Positions 16,074-23,645 of a stretch of 64,000 nt of DNA are shown in pieces. Source of the stretch: DASSFG01 sp035547915 (lineage in GTDB: Bacteria > Planctomycetota > Planctomycetia > Pirellulales > JAICIG01). The notes beneath the pieces were generated by a model that saw only the letters and a list, made by a program, of their open reading frames with translations, did no database searches and was not told the origin of the DNA. The stretch is taken from assembly GCA_035547915.1 (NCBI GenBank), contig DASZTS010000029.1, positions 124,001 through 188,000 of the forward strand. Direction: 5' to 3'. A program made the translations under genes and the position numbers. How positions within the stretch are numbered: position 1 is the stretch's first letter; every line of letters starts with the position of its first letter.

Positions 16074-17687
16074 CTAGCCGCGTCGAGTTGCTTCCCAACC
16101 GAGGAATAGTCGGTCCGAGTTGGCATCGGGGCCGTGAGCTACCGGACGGCTGCTAATGTCGCGGCAATAGGGTGCCAGCCAATCAGCAATCGTCTCCGGC
16201 CAAAACCAGCGCTCCCAGGGTTCGCAGAGCGAAAGCGGCTGCCGGGCCGCGTGCTTGTCGATGATACAAATGCGTCCGCCCGGTCGGACCACGCGGCAGA
16301 GTTCCTTGACGGCTTGCTGTGGCAGCAGCGAGTGCTCCAACGACTCGACCGCGAGCACACCATCGAATTCATGATCGGCTGCCGGGATGCGCAACAACCC
16401 GCCGCGGCGCGGTTCGACTCCTTGTGGCAGGTATGCCAACAAGGATGCTGCCGGATCGATGCCGACCAGATGTGCTGAAGGGAAGCACGTCGCCAGTTCA
16501 CGCAAGAAACGGCCCGATCCACAGCCGACGTCGGCCACCTTCGGGGCATGCCCCAGCGCGGCCATCCAATGTTCGACGGCACGCCAGCGGCCGTCGTTGC
16601 GGTCGATGGCGCGCGGCAGGGCGCGGTTGTTGCCGGCAAACGAGGATGTTACCTGGAGACGCACGGCATCGAGGTAATACTTGACGACCCAGGCCGATTC
16701 CCGAATCGTGCCTTGTCGACCCCAGTATCCGAGCCAGTCACCGAGGGGAGACTGGTGAGTGTCGAGAAACACCAAGGCTCTGTCCGCTCGCTCGTGCTCG
16801 CCCAGGCGGTACCACGCCAACGCCAGGTGGGCCAGCGCCGCATTGTTACCCCAACTGCCCCCCGTATTCGTGGGGACCGCGCCATCGCGCCGCTGAATCG
16901 CCGATGCTCGCACGAGCATGTCGCGCGCCGATTCCGGATCGCCGAGGTCCAGCCAGGCGTTGGCGGCATAGGGCAACATGCTCGTGGCGTCGCGCCAGCC
17001 GCTCCATTCGACGAGACGCCGCAAGCGGCCTGCGGCGCGTTCTACCGCTTGCTGCCAGTCCGGCACCAAAAATCGTCGTGCGGCTGTCGATAGCGCGGCG
17101 AGGCAACCCAGTTCCGTGACAGCTTGAACTGTCTGGGGGACGCCGCCCGTCCTAACTGGCGAGATCTCAGCATTCGTCGCCACTCGCGAGGCCAGATAGT
17201 CGGCGGCTCGCCGTGCGGGTTCCTCGTCGATAACGATTCCTGCGGCGATAAGTTCGGCCAAGGCCGCGACGGCTTGGGCCGTATTGAAGAGCGAGCCACC
17301 GGCGCCGCCGGATCGTGGAAAACTGCCGTCCGCTAATTGCCTGGCAACCAACCGATCACACCAGCGATGAGCGAGTTCTAGTTGCCCGTATTCCACCAAC
17401 GTCGGCAGGAGAGCGGCGGTCGTGCCGGGACAATCGGGCATTCCGGAGCAGCTTGGTACACCCTCTAGGCCGCCTTGTCGGCATACCCAGGCGACGGCCG
17501 CCTCAACCGCAAACGGTCGGGAGCGGACGCGCCTCGGCCGCCACCAGGCGCGCATACGTCGACTGGCCGCAGAGGCGATACGTTTCCGCCATGGCCAGAC
17601 GCGATGTGCCGCGCAATCTGGGCTTACGCTCAAGACTGAATGGAGACGTGTACCACGACGACCGAGGCTAACCGAGCCGTTGGGCAT
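16074..17687 (-). CDS. Alpha-toroid (prenyltransferase/squalene-cyclase repeat-like) protein fused to a methyltransferase
   Basis: Protein of up to 537 residues in two parts. Residues about 55-355 contain repeated helix pairs of the alpha/alpha-toroid type found in squalene/hopene cyclases and prenyltransferases: QLADGSFPRSGGAGGSLFNTA, GAVPTNTGGSWGNNAA and HQSPLGDWLGYWGRQG sit at regular spacing. No DxDD catalytic motif of a squalene cyclase was seen. Residues about 385-530 form a class I SAM methyltransferase (VADVGCGSGRFLREL, VGIDPA, LAVESLEHS, VVRPGGRICII). The two modules in one chain suggest methylation of a glycan or lipid-like substrate, but this is an inference. The start is uncertain: ATG 17687 or ATG about 17555, with no clear ribosome site. 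Transcribed toward thrS. Confidence 0.7.
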   Translation of the reverse strand: MPNGSVSLGRRGTRLHSVLSVSPDCAAHRVWPWRKRIASAASRRMRAWWRPRRVRSRPFAVEAAVAWVCRQGGLEGVPSCSGMPDCPGTTAALLPTLVEYGQLELAHRWCDRLVARQLADGSFPRSGGAGGSLFNTAQAVAALAELIAAGIVIDEEPARRAADYLASRVATNAEISPVRTGGVPQTVQAVTELGCLAALSTAARRFLVPDWQQAVERAAGRLRRLVEWSGWRDATSMLPYAANAWLDLGDPESARDMLVRASAIQRRDGAVPTNTGGSWGNNAALAHLALAWYRLGEHERADRALVFLDTHQSPLGDWLGYWGRQGTIRESAWVVKYYLDAVRLQVTSSFAGNNRALPRAIDRNDGRWRAVEHWMAALGHAPKVADVGCGSGRFLRELATCFPSAHLVGIDPAASLLAYLPQGVEPRRGGLLRIPAADHEFDGVLAVESLEHSLLPQQAVKELCRVVRPGGRICIIDKHAARQPLSLCEPWERWFWPETIADWLAPYCRDISSRPVAHGPDANSDRLFLGWEATRRG

Positions 17688-17811
17688 TGGATGTGTATTC
17701 CCTACACTGGGGTGCCGTGAGACGTGTGTTCTCGGGGCGACATTATTGTTGTCGGGCGGGCTGGCCCCAATGCCACTTTGTGGCCCGAAATCAGCACAAA
17801 CTACCCATCCT

Positions 17812-18135
17812 ATGACTGATTACATCCAGATCTTGACTACCACGCCGACGAAAGAAGTGGCCCAATCGATCGTCGAAATCCTGCTCGGCGGAAAGCTAGC
17901 CGCCTGCGTGCAGATCGTCGGCCCGATCGAGAGCCATTTCTGGTGGCAAGGGAAACGGGAGACCGCCGTCGAGTGGCAGTGCGTGGCCAAAAGCCGCATC
18001 GGCTTATATGAGCAGGTCGAATCGGCGATCCGCCGCGTCCATCCCTACGATGTGCCCGAGATTCTGGTGACCCGCATAGAAACGGGCAACGCCGCCTACC
18101 TCGACTGGCTGCAAGACGAGTTGGCCCGTTCTTAG
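17812..18135 (+). CDS. cutA: Divalent cation tolerance protein CutA
   Basis: Small trimeric protein of 107 residues. Signature segments are present: KLAACVQIVGPIESHFWWQGK near residues 28-50 and HPYDVPEILV near 80-90. CutA has been tied to copper tolerance in E. coli, but its wider role is unclear. ATG 17812 begins the conserved domain; the open frame runs further upstream without homology. It is divergent from the toroid-methyltransferase gene and converges on the ABC ATPase gene. Confidence 0.93.
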   Translation: MTDYIQILTTTPTKEVAQSIVEILLGGKLAACVQIVGPIESHFWWQGKRETAVEWQCVAKSRIGLYEQVESAIRRVHPYDVPEILVTRIETGNAAYLDWLQDELARS

Positions 18136-18160
18136 CCGTTGGCACGGACGCCGCGCACGC

Positions 18161-19885
18161 TCAACCGCGGTCATATTCCTCGACGAGCGCGATGAAGGCA
18201 TCTTCCAGCGTGGGTTCTTGCCGATCGTCGTCGCGCACGCGCCCTTTCAGATCGTCGGGCGAGCCTTCGGCAATCAGGTGCCCCTGGTAGACCAGACCGA
18301 TACGGTCGCAATACTCCGCCTCGTCCATGAAGTGTGTCGTGACCATCACGGTCACGCCCGCCTCGACCATGGCGTTGATGTGCGACCAGAACTCTCGTCG
18401 CACGAGCGGGTCGACGCCCGACGTGGGCTCGTCGAGAAAGAGTACAGGCGGATCGTGCATTACGGCGCAGGCCAATGCGAGCCGTTGCTTGAATCCAAGC
18501 GGCAACTCACCCGCGCTGGTGTTGAGGTAAGGTGCCAACGCAAAGGTTTCGAGCATGCGGTCGATCGTCTCGCCGCGCCGGCGCCGCGGCACGCCGTACA
18601 CACCGGCGAAGAAACGCAGATTCTGCTGCACGCTCAGGTCGCCATACAACGAGAATTTTTGCGCCATATAACCAAGCCGGGCGCGTGCCTCGCTCCCCGC
18701 TCGATAGAGATCGGCGCCAGCCACCTCGGCCGTACCTTCCGTCGGCTTGAGCAAGCCGCACATCATCTTAAACGTGGTCGACTTCCCGGCCCCGTTCGGC
18801 CCCAGCAACCCAAAGATTTCGCCGCGTTGGATTTCGAACGTTATCTGCCCTGCCGCCAAAAAATCGCCAAATCGCTTGGTGAGCGACTGGGCTTTGACCA
18901 CGGCTTCGGCAGCACCTGTCTTGGCTATGCTGTCCAACCGCACGTTCTTGCCGAGCGGAGATTCGACCTTTTGTGCACCGCCCAGCAAATCGACAAAGGC
19001 GTCTTCGAATCGCGGCGGTGTCGGCACAATGGCCGCGCCCAGATCGTGTTCGTCGGGCGGGTTCGTTCCCTCTTGGATGACCAGCCGCACGCTGCTGCCT
19101 TGAATGACACCGTCGATCACACCGGGGCGTTTCAGGGCTTCGGCCAAAATCTGTCGCCGGTTCGCGATGGGGGCTTGCACTAGATAACTACGCCCGGCGA
19201 CGCGTGATGTGAGTTGCTTCGGCGGACCGTGGTAGAGCGCCTGCCCCTCGTTTAAGAGCAATACCGAGGCACATCGCTCGGCCTCGTCGAGGTAGGCGGT
19301 GCTCCATACCACGCCGATGCCTTCGTCGACCAACTCATAAACCATTCGCCAGAGCTCACGGCGCGAAATCGGATCGACTCCCACACTCGGTTCGTCCAGC
19401 AACATGAGTCGCGGCCGGCGCACCAGGGCACATGCCAGTCCGAGTTTTTGCTTCATGCCGCCCGAGAGTTTGCCTGCCAGTCGGTCAGTGAAGGGCGCGA
19501 GCCCGGTGAAGCGCAGCAATCGCTCAAACGCCTCCTCGCGATCGCGCCCGGCCACCCCGCGCAGATCTGCGTAGAGGTTGAGGTTTTCGGCGACGGTCAG
19601 GTCTTCGTACAACCCGAAGCGTTGGGGCATATAGCTGATCGCATCGCGCAACTCGCTGGCCTCGTTGGCCGGGTCGAAGCCACAGACCGTGAGTTTGCCT
19701 GCGTCGGCCAGCAGTAGTCCTGCCAGCAGCCTCATGAGCGTCGTCTTACCCGCCCCGTCGGGCCCGACAAGGCCGGTCACCTGCCCGGTCGTCACGCGCA
19801 AGTCGAGCCGGTCGAGCGCCGGACGGGCATTCTCGGCGAACCGCTTGCAGATTCCTTCCGCCGTGACTAAGTCTGATTCGCTCAT
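18161..19885 (-). CDS. Double ABC ATPase, YbhF-like
   Basis: Two ABC-type ATPase domains in one 574-residue chain. The first (about 5-240) has Walker A GPDGAGKTT, signature LSGGMKQKLGLACAL and LMLLDEPSVGVDP. The second (about 330-570) has GPNGAGKST, a degenerate signature LPLGFKQRLALACAV and LFLDEPTSGVDP. This pairing, including the LPLGFKQ signature, matches E. coli YbhF, the ATPase of an ABC-2 exporter for cations and drugs. ATG 19885 lies 34 bp after the HlyD-family gene's stop, so they form an operon. The membrane permeases (YbhS/YbhR type) that should follow are missing, because a converging cutA comes next. Confidence 0.9.
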   Translation of the reverse strand: MSESDLVTAEGICKRFAENARPALDRLDLRVTTGQVTGLVGPDGAGKTTLMRLLAGLLLADAGKLTVCGFDPANEASELRDAISYMPQRFGLYEDLTVAENLNLYADLRGVAGRDREEAFERLLRFTGLAPFTDRLAGKLSGGMKQKLGLACALVRRPRLMLLDEPSVGVDPISRRELWRMVYELVDEGIGVVWSTAYLDEAERCASVLLLNEGQALYHGPPKQLTSRVAGRSYLVQAPIANRRQILAEALKRPGVIDGVIQGSSVRLVIQEGTNPPDEHDLGAAIVPTPPRFEDAFVDLLGGAQKVESPLGKNVRLDSIAKTGAAEAVVKAQSLTKRFGDFLAAGQITFEIQRGEIFGLLGPNGAGKSTTFKMMCGLLKPTEGTAEVAGADLYRAGSEARARLGYMAQKFSLYGDLSVQQNLRFFAGVYGVPRRRRGETIDRMLETFALAPYLNTSAGELPLGFKQRLALACAVMHDPPVLFLDEPTSGVDPLVRREFWSHINAMVEAGVTVMVTTHFMDEAEYCDRIGLVYQGHLIAEGSPDDLKGRVRDDDRQEPTLEDAFIALVEEYDRG

Positions 19886-19919
19886 TCGTGAACGCTACGA
19901 CGCGACCGAACATCGAGTC

Positions 19920-21065
19920 TCACTCGGCCGACTGCAAATCGATGGTGACCGTGACGGGCATCCCTTGCCGCAGCAGCCCATCATCGTTCTCGACGATCAC
20001 ACGCAGCCGATAAACCAGATCGGTGCGTAGCTCGCGCGTCTCGACCGTCTTGGGAGTAAACTCCGCCGTCGGTGAGATGAAACCGATGTGACCGCGATAC
20101 GGTTTCGTTGGCGCGCTGTCTGTCGTGACTTGCGCGGTCATGTTCGGTTTAATCCGGCCGAGGTCGCGCTCGTTCACATAGGTGCGCACCCATACCGGCG
20201 ACGCGAGCGTGAGCGTGAAGATCGGTTCGCCGGGCGAAACGATCGCGCCGCGCTCTTGGGCCCGAGTGAGAATAATGCCCGGCCCGGGCGCCACCAACTC
20301 CGCGTCTGCGAGCCGGCGCTGAGACTGACTCACGGTCGCTTCCTGGGCGGCAAGTTGGGCTCGGGCCTCGTCGATGTCTTCCTGACGTGGTCCCAGTTCG
20401 GCCAGTCGCAGTGTCTCCTGGGCCGATTTCAAACGGGCCTCCGCCTCGTCGAAACTGGCTTTCGTGTTGTCGAACTCGGTACGCGACACAGAGCCCCGAT
20501 CAACGAGTTCTTTCTCGCGATCGTACATGCGCTTGGCGTTATCGACCGCTGCCTTTAGTTCGGTGACCCTGGCAGCGGCCTGGGCGATTTCCTCCGGCCG
20601 CGAACCATGCTTCAAGCGGTCGACGGTGGCTTGTTGGGCGTCGCGCCGTGCGCGGGCTAGCCGCAGATCGTCGTCGAAGTAACGCTTGTCGAGCGTGGCC
20701 AGCACCTGCCCGGCGGTCACCGAGTCGCCTTCGTCGGCGGCGAGGGTCTCGATGCGACCGTCGACCTTGAACGACAGGTTGACCTGCCGCACGTCGATGT
20801 TGCCTTCCAGCACAAGCCGGCTGGTATCGGGCGGCGGCTTGTGGATGTTGTAGTACTCCACGCCACCCGCCGCAGCGCCCGCGATCAACAGCAGGAATAC
20901 GACCCGCAGCCAGATCCGGCGCCGACGGTAATGCGGCGCGGCCGAACCTCGCTGCTCGGCGCGAGATGGGGCGTTTTGCCGCGGTGTGGTGCCCTGGCGT
21001 TCGCCGGCCTTCTCGTCTGCCGTCTCAACGGCTGGCGCTGCCGGCGGTTTGGTGGGAGTTGCCAT
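19920..21065 (-). CDS. HlyD/YbhG-family membrane fusion protein
   Basis: Periplasmic adaptor subunit of an efflux system, 381 residues. An N-terminal cytoplasmic Pro/Ala-rich stretch is followed by one transmembrane helix at about 52-70 (LRVVFLLLIAGAAAGGVEY). Then come a lipoyl/barrel-sandwich start (GNIDVRQVNLSFKVDGRI), a long coiled-coil hairpin (about 125-240), and the second lipoyl half with a beta-barrel (VWVRTYVNERDLGRIKPN). The NIDVRQVNL segment is typical of YbhG. It is the first gene of a two-gene operon with the double ATPase. A TolC-like partner is not in the window. Confidence 0.9.
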   Translation of the reverse strand: MATPTKPPAAPAVETADEKAGERQGTTPRQNAPSRAEQRGSAAPHYRRRRIWLRVVFLLLIAGAAAGGVEYYNIHKPPPDTSRLVLEGNIDVRQVNLSFKVDGRIETLAADEGDSVTAGQVLATLDKRYFDDDLRLARARRDAQQATVDRLKHGSRPEEIAQAAARVTELKAAVDNAKRMYDREKELVDRGSVSRTEFDNTKASFDEAEARLKSAQETLRLAELGPRQEDIDEARAQLAAQEATVSQSQRRLADAELVAPGPGIILTRAQERGAIVSPGEPIFTLTLASPVWVRTYVNERDLGRIKPNMTAQVTTDSAPTKPYRGHIGFISPTAEFTPKTVETRELRTDLVYRLRVIVENDDGLLRQGMPVTVTIDLQSAE

Positions 21066-21209
21066 GAGGTCGATTCGGAAGGTTGTCTCTTGCCGCGACG
21101 GTTTGAGGACTACGAATTATACACGTCGCGGCACGCGTCTTTGCCATCGGGCCTGCCGAGGTTGTCGTCATCGCTACGACCCGGGCGGGCTACAGAGGAA
21201 AAACCTTTT

Positions 21210-21313
21210 TAGAGCAACCGGCAAAACCGGATCGCTGCAAAAAATCGGCGTTCCACGGGCCGATTTTTGCCCCACGGCGTTCCGCCTTCCCGGTTTTTGT
21301 CAGCCGCTTTTAG
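21210..21313 (+). repeat. Dispersed nested palindromic repeat, copy B
   Basis: Begins TAGAGCAACCGGCAAAACCGG and ends TTTTTGTCAGCCGCTTTTAG. The inner inverted repeat AAAATCGGC / GGCCGATTTTT is intact. Unlike the other copies it lies between divergent genes, so a pure terminator role would not explain it. Confidence 0.8.
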
Positions 21314-21327
21314 CCGAATTCGCGTAC

Positions 21328-21356
21328 TTGAATCGGCGCAGGCCATGACCTAGATT
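21328..21356 (+). promoter_or_regulatory. Candidate promoter of the Tyr-rich secreted protein gene
   Basis: TTGAAT (21328-21333), 17 bp and TAGATT (21351-21356), 83 bp before the ATG. It starts 15 bp after repeat copy B. Confidence 0.4.
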
Positions 21357-21438
21357 GCAATCAGTCTTCCACTTCACGGCAGACCAATCTGCGTAGGCCG
21401 GCGGTTTTCGGCTTCCTCCTGCGAGCACGAGGCTTTCG

Positions 21439-21801
21439 ATGCGAATCGCCCTGTTTTCCTTGGTAATTTGTCTGGCTGGACTGACGGCTCGGGCGGAGGC
21501 TCAGTGCCCGGCGCCCGCCTATGGCCGAGTGTATACCGGCTACGCCCCGTATGGTGCCTATTACGCGCCGTCCGCCGCCTATTCACCCTATGCCACCTAC
21601 GCGCCCTACCGGGCGCAGTTGCCGAGCTATCCTGCTTATTCCGGTGTGAGTCCGACCCCCAGCTACGGTACGCAGAGCACGTATTTCCGTGGACAGGCCG
21701 GTTCGTTCGCACCAGCGCCCGGCGGCACCTTCTTCGGCGGCTACGACTACCAGATCGGCTATCCGCCAGATTGGTACGGCGGCTATTGGACCTGGAGATA
21801 G
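21439..21801 (+). CDS. Small Tyr/Pro/Gly-rich secreted protein
   Basis: Protein of 120 residues. The first 22 form a clear Sec signal peptide (MRIALFSLVICLAGLTARAEA, with a likely cut after AEA). The mature part is low-complexity, with repeated (A)PY and YxPY units (YAPYGAYYAPSAAYSPYATY) and a Trp/Tyr/Gly end (DWYGGYWTWR). Composition suggests a surface or periplasmic structural protein; no family is recognised. A candidate promoter stands upstream and a short GC hairpin (GAGGCC-gaca-GGCCTC, 21801-21816) overlaps the stop. Confidence 0.75.
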   Translation: MRIALFSLVICLAGLTARAEAQCPAPAYGRVYTGYAPYGAYYAPSAAYSPYATYAPYRAQLPSYPAYSGVSPTPSYGTQSTYFRGQAGSFAPAPGGTFFGGYDYQIGYPPDWYGGYWTWR

Positions 21802-21838
21802 AGGCCGACAGGCCTCGGCGAGATAGGCCCCGCACGCC

Positions 21839-22363
21839 TCAGCCGTCGCTTTCCTCGCGTTGGGCGGGCAGCCGGCGGCGCAGCTCCGCGATCACCTCGG
21901 GCGGCACGAAGTGAGCGAGTTCCTCGTCGTCGGCCAGCGGAGCGATCTGCTTGATCAGCGTGCTCGACACGTGAGAAAACTCCTTGTCGGCCATGAGCAC
22001 GACGGTCTCCACGCCCGGATCGAGTTGCCGATTGGCGAGCATCATCGTGAGCTCGGCCTCCAGGTCGGTCAAAGGCCGTACTCCGCGTATCATGACCCTC
22101 GCTTGGCAACGGCGGACGAAATTGACCGCTAGACCCGAGAATTTCTTCACCTCGACGTTCTCGAATCGGCGCGTGACGCGCTTCACCAGTTCGACCCGCT
22201 CGTCGGGCGTGAACATTGGGTCTTTGCCGGCGTTGATCCCGATGCCGACGATGAGCTTGTCAACCAGTGTGCTGGCCCGTTCGATGATGTTCAGATGGCC
22301 GAGCGTGATCGGGTCGAAGGAGCCGGTATAGACGGCCACCCGCGAGTCGCGCTTTTTTTCCAT
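21839..22363 (-). CDS. coaD: Phosphopantetheine adenylyltransferase
   Basis: Fourth step of coenzyme A synthesis: transfers AMP from ATP to 4'-phosphopantetheine to give dephospho-CoA. The 174-residue protein carries the nucleotidyltransferase T/HxGH motif in YTGSFDPITLGHLNII, the MIRGVRPLTDLEAE segment and the VSSTLIK (ISSTxxR-like) motif. ATG 22363 begins the conserved domain, and the preceding gene's stop ends three bases upstream. This places coaD last in a minus-strand cluster with leuS and two small membrane protein genes. The C-terminus is about 10 residues longer than in E. coli. Confidence 0.96.
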   Translation of the reverse strand: MEKKRDSRVAVYTGSFDPITLGHLNIIERASTLVDKLIVGIGINAGKDPMFTPDERVELVKRVTRRFENVEVKKFSGLAVNFVRRCQARVMIRGVRPLTDLEAELTMMLANRQLDPGVETVVLMADKEFSHVSSTLIKQIAPLADDEELAHFVPPEVIAELRRRLPAQREESDG

Positions 22364-22365
22364 CG

Positions 22366-23010
22366 CTAGGCCCACTGAGGATCGGCGGTCGCCTGCCGGA
22401 CGAAGAGACTGGCTATGCGCGGCCTGGTCAGATACCGCAGCCCGAAGGCATAAAGGCCGCATTTAACCAACAGCATTGCCGCGATCAAGGCAATTTGCAA
22501 TGCGGTGATCGCTTTGCCCATGACGCGTAGCATGGCCTTCATGTCCGCGGCGTTAGGACCCTGCTGTTGGGCTTCCATGCTGAGTTGCATGGCACGTTGT
22601 GTGAGCGGGATCGCTTCGACGGTCGGCCAGACCATAACGATTTCGAAGACAATGCCGGCGGCGAAGGCAGCGAGCAGCGTTTTGCGACCAAACGGATGTA
22701 GTCGTAGCGAGAAGATACCGCCTGTCAACAAGCAGCCTGCGATTAAGAGGCGGACCGCTAGCAAGATTCCATTCCGAATGACGTGTTTCGCTTGGAAATC
22801 GCGCGTTTCTTGGTTGATCTGCTCCTGGATACGCGCCGCTTGCTTGTCTCCGGCCGGTTGCAATTGGGCCACCGTCGCTTGCATTTTGTCCTGAAAGACC
22901 GCTCCCAAGATGCCCATCAACCCCGTCAGAATGCCCAGCGCGCCGAGCACGATGACCAGGATGCAGAGCGCGGTCAACCCGCCGGGACGTGGTGTAATGG
23001 GGTTGGTCAT
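22366..23010 (-). CDS. Four-helix membrane protein of unknown function
   Basis: Protein of about 214 residues. A hydrophobic helix lies at about 10-37 (LTALCILVIVLGALGILTGLMG), then a charged, Gln-rich soluble stretch (about 45-75), then further helices near 80-100, 110-130 and 165-195. The N-terminus MTNPITPRPGG resembles that of other planctomycete small membrane proteins. A GTG at 23022 is an alternative start four codons upstream. Its stop is two bases before the coaD start and its start is 13 bases after the stop of the next upstream gene. The neighbour upstream has a similar helix layout, so the two may be distant relatives. No function is recognised. Confidence 0.7.
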   Translation of the reverse strand: MTNPITPRPGGLTALCILVIVLGALGILTGLMGILGAVFQDKMQATVAQLQPAGDKQAARIQEQINQETRDFQAKHVIRNGILLAVRLLIAGCLLTGGIFSLRLHPFGRKTLLAAFAAGIVFEIVMVWPTVEAIPLTQRAMQLSMEAQQQGPNAADMKAMLRVMGKAITALQIALIAAMLLVKCGLYAFGLRYLTRPRIASLFVRQATADPQWA

Positions 23011-23023
23011 CGGGTCAGCCACG

Positions 23024-23515
23024 TCAGGTATTGAGAGCGGTCCAGATCTGTTCGCGAGACATGCCTTGCTGGGCGGCCGCGAACGCCCAGGCCGACTGTG
23101 CGCTGCAATACACGATCAATCCGTAACCCATCAAGAGCAGCGCCGTGGGAAAGCAATAACAGGTGAATAGGGAACCGAGGCCGGTGACGAGCGCCACGAT
23201 TCCCAGCGACCGGCGCCGATAGAAGTAGTTTTGCCAACCGGCGATGGCATGGAGCGCCCCGGCGAGAACTCCGGATGCACCCATCGCGGTGGAGACGCCG
23301 CCGAAGATCATGCCCTGTTGCACCGCTTCTTGCTTCGCGAAGAGCGCGACCGTACCGCCGAAGAAGAGAAAGAAGCCGCCCACGAGAAGCTCCAACGCTC
23401 CCTGCACCATGAGCAGTATGGCAACGACCGGTATCTGTCTTGCCAGTCCGCCACCGGTGCTCCCTGCCGGTTCGCCGGAAAGCGCCTGTGGCGATTGAAA
23501 TGGGTTTTCTTCCAT
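23024..23515 (-). CDS. Small membrane protein with ENPFQSP N-terminus
   Basis: Protein of 163 residues. It begins MEENPFQSPQ, an N-terminal motif (xxNPYxSP) that recurs in many otherwise unrelated planctomycete membrane proteins. Helices are visible at about 30-55 (VVAILLMVQGALELLVGGFFL), 62-90, 100-120 and 120-140. There are no catalytic motifs. It lies 130 bp after leuS on the same strand and directly before another small membrane protein gene. ATG 23515 is chosen over longer upstream frames because of this motif. Confidence 0.75.
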   Translation of the reverse strand: MEENPFQSPQALSGEPAGSTGGGLARQIPVVAILLMVQGALELLVGGFFLFFGGTVALFAKQEAVQQGMIFGGVSTAMGASGVLAGALHAIAGWQNYFYRRRSLGIVALVTGLGSLFTCYCFPTALLLMGYGLIVYCSAQSAWAFAAAQQGMSREQIWTALNT

Positions 23516-23645
23516 GAAGCGAGCATACCCCGTCGTCGCCGGGCAGGAAAGGTTTGAATGGCCGCCGGAGCGGCGACGGCCGAGGTCGCTATTTACGATG
23601 CGAGCAGGGGTGCGCCCGGCAGGGAGGGCCAGGGGAAGCCGCGAT

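Larger units (their letters stand above)
21066..21438. other. 373-bp divergent intergenic region
   Basis: Lies between the HlyD gene (leftward) and the Tyr-rich gene (rightward). It holds copy B of the palindromic repeat (21210-21313) and a candidate rightward promoter (21328-21356). The remainder shows no gene I can support. Confidence 0.7.

Noticed and set aside
21801..21816. Hairpin GAGGCC-gaca-GGCCTC at the end of the Tyr-rich gene
   Set aside because: Short stem and no T-run, so not called as a terminator.
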